Shown here piece after piece: positions 14,701-16,127 of a stretch of 16,127 bases of DNA. The stretch comes from DASRTE01 sp035656095 (GTDB taxonomy: Bacteria > Actinomycetota > Actinomycetes > Jiangellales > Jiangellaceae), in contig DASRTE010000120.1 of assembly GCA_035656095.1 (NCBI GenBank), forward strand, positions 1 through 16,127, given 5' to 3'. The notes under the pieces are model-generated. The model saw only the letters and a list, made by a program, of their open reading frames with translations. It had not been told where the DNA came from and ran no database searches. A program made the translations under genes and the position numbers. Each line of letters opens with the position of its first letter. Position 1 is the first letter of the stretch.

Positions 14701-14952
14701 GACATCCTGCAGCGCGGCCTCTCCGGCATGCGGCCACGGGGTGAGGTCCTCCGGTTCGACCCGGCGCTGCCGACCGCGGTCAAGCGGCTCGGCTACAGCG
14801 TCCACTACAGGGACCACCGGATCGACGTCGACGTGACTCACGACAGTCTGCGGGTCGGCTCCCGGCCCGGCACCGGATGGCCCATCACGATCCTGGTCCG
14901 GGCCGCGGAAGCCGAGCTCCGGCCAGGTGGACACGTGGAGTTCGATTTGTAG
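11743..14952 (+). CDS. Fused beta-phosphoglucomutase-like HAD hydrolase and GH65 disaccharide phosphorylase
   Basis: The protein is 1069 residues from ATG 11743, with GAGGGA 9 bases upstream; an ATG at 11692 is in frame but poorly spaced from its purine run. Residues 1-245 form a HAD domain of the beta-phosphoglucomutase class: DVDGVLVDS with D9 and D11, motif II serines (AAASSSKN, 124-131), K178 in GKPDP and E202-D203 in VVEDAASGI. Residues about 271-1060 are a full GH65 enzyme: SLTYDGFDPEQQGLRETL at the start, WHGEAYRGHVFWDELF (616-631), the general acid E766 in MGPDEYHDA, HGSTLSG and LGAMAGTID near the C-terminal end. GH65 enzymes split alpha-glucosides such as trehalose, maltose or kojibiose with phosphate to beta-glucose 1-phosphate, which the mutase can turn into glucose 6-phosphate. 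The exact disaccharide cannot be read from the sequence. In mycobacteria the two activities are, as I recall, separate adjacent genes. Confidence 0.93.
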   Translation: MAFDGGIFDVDGVLVDSPHEQAWRQALEQLMEGDWRDLRDRTSWSPERFTPAVYQQVVAGLPRMQGARAALTYFGVPDVDRRVEPYAAAKQKRILTLIDAGEFVAFPDALRFILAVKDAGIPVAAASSSKNADLFLRKIRLDTFAAEQRLDYPFLEPGFTLLDLFDANISGRDFPRGKPDPTIFLTAAEELGARPGACFVVEDAASGIQAAKAGRMAALGVARLGDQELLTEAGADLVVTTLDDVSLDAIATGELRERRAAADRRQRRTERPASVWSLTYDGFDPEQQGLRETLCALGNGYFVTRGALPEAVDDGVSYPGTYVAGLYNRLTTEVAGHDVENEDLVNVPNWLPLTFRVDNGAWFDIRDADILDHRLELDMRRATLTRHLRWQDRAGRRTSLVQRRLVSMTDPHLAGLESTFTAENWSGTLQVRSGLDGRVANAGVKRYRDLDGRHLTVLRADGAGAETIQLQAETTQSHIRIALAARTRVLVDRVPVAADLRLVTEPGYVAHELELAIGQEKPVAVEKLVALYTSRDRAISESLLAAAEAVRQAADFDELLTRHALAWHSQWSRFDMTVDSADEWTMTVLHLHVLHLLQTVSQNSVHLDVGVPARGWHGEAYRGHVFWDELFIFPFLDFQRPELARAMLDYRHARIDAARAAARQSGHRGAMFPWQSGSDGREETQRIHLNPKSGRWLPDHTRLQRHVNIAIAYNVWQHFLVTGSVRFLRTVGAELVLEIARYLSGIATYDAELDRYEILGVMGPDEYHDAYPDSDRPGLDNNTYTNVMTVWVLLRALEVLDVLPPHYRQEVVDELGIGDDEVHRWRDITGKMRVVFHRDGVLTQFEGYEQLPEFDWQGYRAKYGDIQRLDRLLEAEGDTANRYKVSKQADTLMLLFLLSRDELRDLLRNLGYEVSTDQITRTVRYYLDRTSHGSTLSGVVTAWVLARYDPEQAWPFVLDALESDIADVQGGTTAEGIHLGAMAGTIDILQRGLSGMRPRGEVLRFDPALPTAVKRLGYSVHYRDHRIDVDVTHDSLRVGSRPGTGWPITILVRAAEAELRPGGHVEFDL

Positions 14953-14975
14953 CACGGCCGGCGTCCGAGCGTGCC

Positions 14976-15000
14976 CGGCGGGCTTCGGTCAGCCGCGCCG
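14976..15000. terminator. Hairpin between convergent genes, probable bidirectional terminator
   Basis: CGGCGGGCT (14976-14984) pairs with AGCC (14991-14994) and, after one bulged G, CGCCG (14996-15000), with the loop TCGGTC. It fills the short space between the stop of the HAD-GH65 gene and the stop of the opposite-strand hemerythrin gene, which begins at the very next base. A weaker GCACG/CGTGC stem (14952-14956 with 14970-14974) precedes it. Confidence 0.55.
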
Positions 15001-15558
15001 TTACTCCACAGCTCGCTTCTGGAGCTCGTCCTGCAGCTCGTCCTTGCTCATGGACGCGCCGCCGCTCATGCCGAGGTTGCGCGCCTGTTGGAGCAGTTGC
15101 TCCTTGCTGGCCTCACCGGGCATCTGCCCCAGGTGATCGGCGCGGCTGTCGGCGAACGCCTGCCCCAGCTCCTCACGCCGGGCGTCGTCGAGCCTCGTCT
15201 TCATGACCGGCAGAACGCTGCTCTCCTCCTCTTCCACGTGATGCGTGACGGCGTCGACGACCTGCTGCAGCAACGTGTCGAACTCGGCAGTGTCGGGATC
15301 GGCGGCCTGCAGCTGCTCCAGTAGCTGTTCGGCCTCGACGTGTTCCTCCTGGCTGTGTTCCACCTCCTCGCTGGCCCCGGCCTCGCCACGGGCCGCTGGA
15401 TACACCTCGGCCTCCTCGGCCCGGCTGTGGGCGACCAGCAGTGCCGCCAGTATCGGCAGCGTGGTGGCCCGCTTGTCCGGCTGCGATCTCAATATCTCGA
15501 ACAGCCGCTCGACCTCTCGGTGATCGGACATGATCAGATCTACGACATCGGCACCCAT
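15001..15558 (-). CDS. Hemerythrin HHE domain protein
   Basis: The protein is 185 residues from ATG 15556-15558, chosen because AGGAGGAG lies about 7 bases upstream; a longer in-frame opening to 15684 would cross the promoter. It has the four-helix HHE pattern with likely diiron ligands H13 (MSDHREVE), H44 and E48 (AHSRAEE), H73 (EEHVEAE), H107 and E111 (THHVEEEE). Such proteins bind oxygen, nitric oxide or peroxide at a non-haem diiron centre and act in oxidative or nitrosative stress or in sensing. The tail (about 150-185) reads ARNLGMSGGASMSKDELQDEL, a short helical motif like the Rho-N/SAP-type ends seen in other actinobacterial stress proteins. The gene is transcribed leftward, probably on its own from a SigF/SigB-type promoter. 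Confidence 0.9.
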   Translation of the reverse strand: MGADVVDLIMSDHREVERLFEILRSQPDKRATTLPILAALLVAHSRAEEAEVYPAARGEAGASEEVEHSQEEHVEAEQLLEQLQAADPDTAEFDTLLQQVVDAVTHHVEEEESSVLPVMKTRLDDARREELGQAFADSRADHLGQMPGEASKEQLLQQARNLGMSGGASMSKDELQDELQKRAVE

Positions 15559-15606
15559 CGCACGCTCCTCCTCGCTGCTTGAAGTCCTGCTGGCTTCGGA
15601 GCGCAT

Positions 15607-15632
15607 GTACCCCAACCATGCCGGACGAACCC
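15607..15632 (-). promoter_or_regulatory. Candidate SigF/SigB-type (general stress) promoter of the hemerythrin gene
   Basis: On the minus strand GGGTTC (15632-15627) is followed after 14 bases by GGGTAC (15612-15607). This matches the SigF/SigB-class pattern GTT-N14-16-GGGTA(T/C). The predicted start near 15600 lies about 42 bases before the ATG and leaves the AGGAGG site inside the leader. Position, spacing and both boxes agree. Confidence 0.5.
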
Positions 15633-15702
15633 AGCCGCCCTCGGCCCTTCGGGGATCGGACGTGGCCGGGTACGCGTCATGCACATGTCCCTGAACGGCT
15701 GG

Positions 15703-15939
15703 TCAGGAGGGTGGTCCCCGCAAGGCCGCGAGCAGTGCGTCGTGAGTGTCGGCAGGCAGACGCTCCACCGGCACGTCACCGAGCGCGCGGATCGTCTGCC
15801 GGACGTGATCGAGATACCGGCCGCATCCGTCGCAGGTAGGGATGTGGGCGGCGAAGCGTCCTACGGCCTCCTGGTCCAGCGCCGAATCGAGGAAGGCCGT
15901 GACCATCTCGACGAACTCCCTACAGGTCAGGCTGCTCAC
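15703..15939 (-). CDS. zf-HC2 (anti-sigma factor type) zinc-finger protein
   Basis: The protein is 78 residues from GTG 15937-15939. It starts SSLTCREFVEMVTAFLDSAL and carries the HxxxCxxC zinc motif at H32, C36 and C39 (AHIPTCDGCGRYL), with C6 a possible further ligand. This is the fold of small ZAS anti-sigma domains that hold an ECF sigma factor and release it on stress, often by cysteine oxidation. There is no membrane segment. No sigma factor gene is seen in the window. Its start codon overlaps the stop of the upstream partial gene as GTGA, so translation is probably coupled. A longer frame opening at 15969 would overlap that gene further and adds only a Gly/Arg run, so the GTG is preferred. 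Confidence 0.8.
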   Translation of the reverse strand: MSSLTCREFVEMVTAFLDSALDQEAVGRFAAHIPTCDGCGRYLDHVRQTIRALGDVPVERLPADTHDALLAALRGPPS

Positions 15940-16127
15940 GCCGCCACCGCCGCCACGTCGCTGACGCACACGCCCGGGGGCGTCGGAACGGGCTCGAGTG
16001 CTGCCGCGTCATCGTCCACCCCGGCGGAGCTGTGGCCGAGCGCCACCTTCGCCAAGAGCACTCCCGCCAGGATTGTCGCTGCGGTGATCATCCACCCCGC
16101 CGTGTGCACGCCGATGTGCTTGCTGAC
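15936..16127 (-). CDS. C-terminal fragment of an unidentified membrane protein (5' end outside window or near the edge)
   Basis: The frame is open from the right edge to the TGA at 15938-15936, giving 63 residues. One membrane helix is visible (about residues 10-31: AGWMITAATILAGVLLAKVAL), followed by an acidic, Pro- and Ala-rich tail ending VSDVAAVAA. A GTG seven codons in could be the true start, which would make this a small single-pass protein of about 57 residues; otherwise the gene continues to the right. The tail gives no family clue. Its stop codon overlaps the start of the zf-HC2 gene by four bases (GTGA), which is the best evidence that it is a real gene. Confidence 0.6.
   Translation of the reverse strand, partial: VSKHIGVHTAGWMITAATILAGVLLAKVALGHSSAGVDDDAAALEPVPTPPGVCVSDVAAVAA

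Noticed and set aside
13819..14955. Open frames on the minus strand opposite the GH65 region (also 11791-12903)
   Set aside because: They give Val/Asp/Gln-rich sequence without any recognisable fold, and they lie opposite well-conserved GH65 and HAD coding sequence.
1..16127. CRISPR array, tRNA/rRNA genes, insertion sequences, phage attachment sites
   Set aside because: No regularly spaced repeats, no cloverleaf with a conserved T-loop, no transposase or integrase motifs were seen on either strand.

Overview
The window comes from a high-GC (hand-counted lines about 57-72% G+C) actinobacterial chromosome. Several families are typical of Actinobacteria: the deazaflavin-type nitroreductase, the actinobacterial PrmC-like methyltransferase with an NAPY motif, a fused HAD/GH65 sugar enzyme, OmpR/HisKA two-component genes with a secreted partner, and a zf-HC2 anti-sigma-like protein. 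A Geodermatophilaceae-like organism would fit, but that is an inference and the lineage is not fixed by the sequence.

Layout, left to right. (1) 1-328 is the 3' end of an alpha/beta-hydrolase family gene. It meets tail-to-tail, with a 14-bp overlap, a leftward pair: a CPBP/CAAX-type intramembrane protease (315-1013) and a PrmC-like methyltransferase (1046-1858). (2) Divergent from that pair is a large secreted M14 zinc carboxypeptidase (2055-4640) with a good sigma70-type promoter and a C-terminal amidotransferase-like domain. (3) 4735-5181 encodes a Ddn-like nitroreductase. It converges on a small conserved hypothetical gene (5245-5595) across a strong two-layer hairpin. (4) 5679-7412 is the most unusual gene: a gamma-glutamylcyclotransferase-like domain, a region with repeated double-psi-barrel-like segments and two C-terminal membrane helices in one protein, with visibly lower GC than its neighbours. 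(5) 7626-8303 is a decayed Tat-exported intradiol dioxygenase-like gene broken by several frameshifts. (6) 8427-11569 is a two-component system (OmpR regulator, HisKA kinase) followed by a small secreted repeat protein whose mRNA leader holds two hairpins directly before the ribosome binding site. (7) 11743-14952 encodes a single protein combining a beta-phosphoglucomutase-like HAD phosphatase/mutase and a GH65 disaccharide phosphorylase. (8) Leftward at the right end are a hemerythrin (15001-15558) with a SigF/SigB-type promoter, a zf-HC2 protein (15703-15939) and a partial membrane protein (15936-16127) that overlaps it by GTGA.

How the parts could work together. The regulator, kinase and secreted protein look like one envelope-sensing unit. 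The HAD-GH65 protein would channel beta-glucose 1-phosphate from an alpha-glucoside directly to glucose 6-phosphate. The hemerythrin and anti-sigma-like genes point to stress responses. No tRNA, rRNA, CRISPR array, insertion sequence or phage gene was seen. No stretch over 300 bases lacks a gene or pseudogene; the longest gap, 7413-7625, holds nothing convincing.
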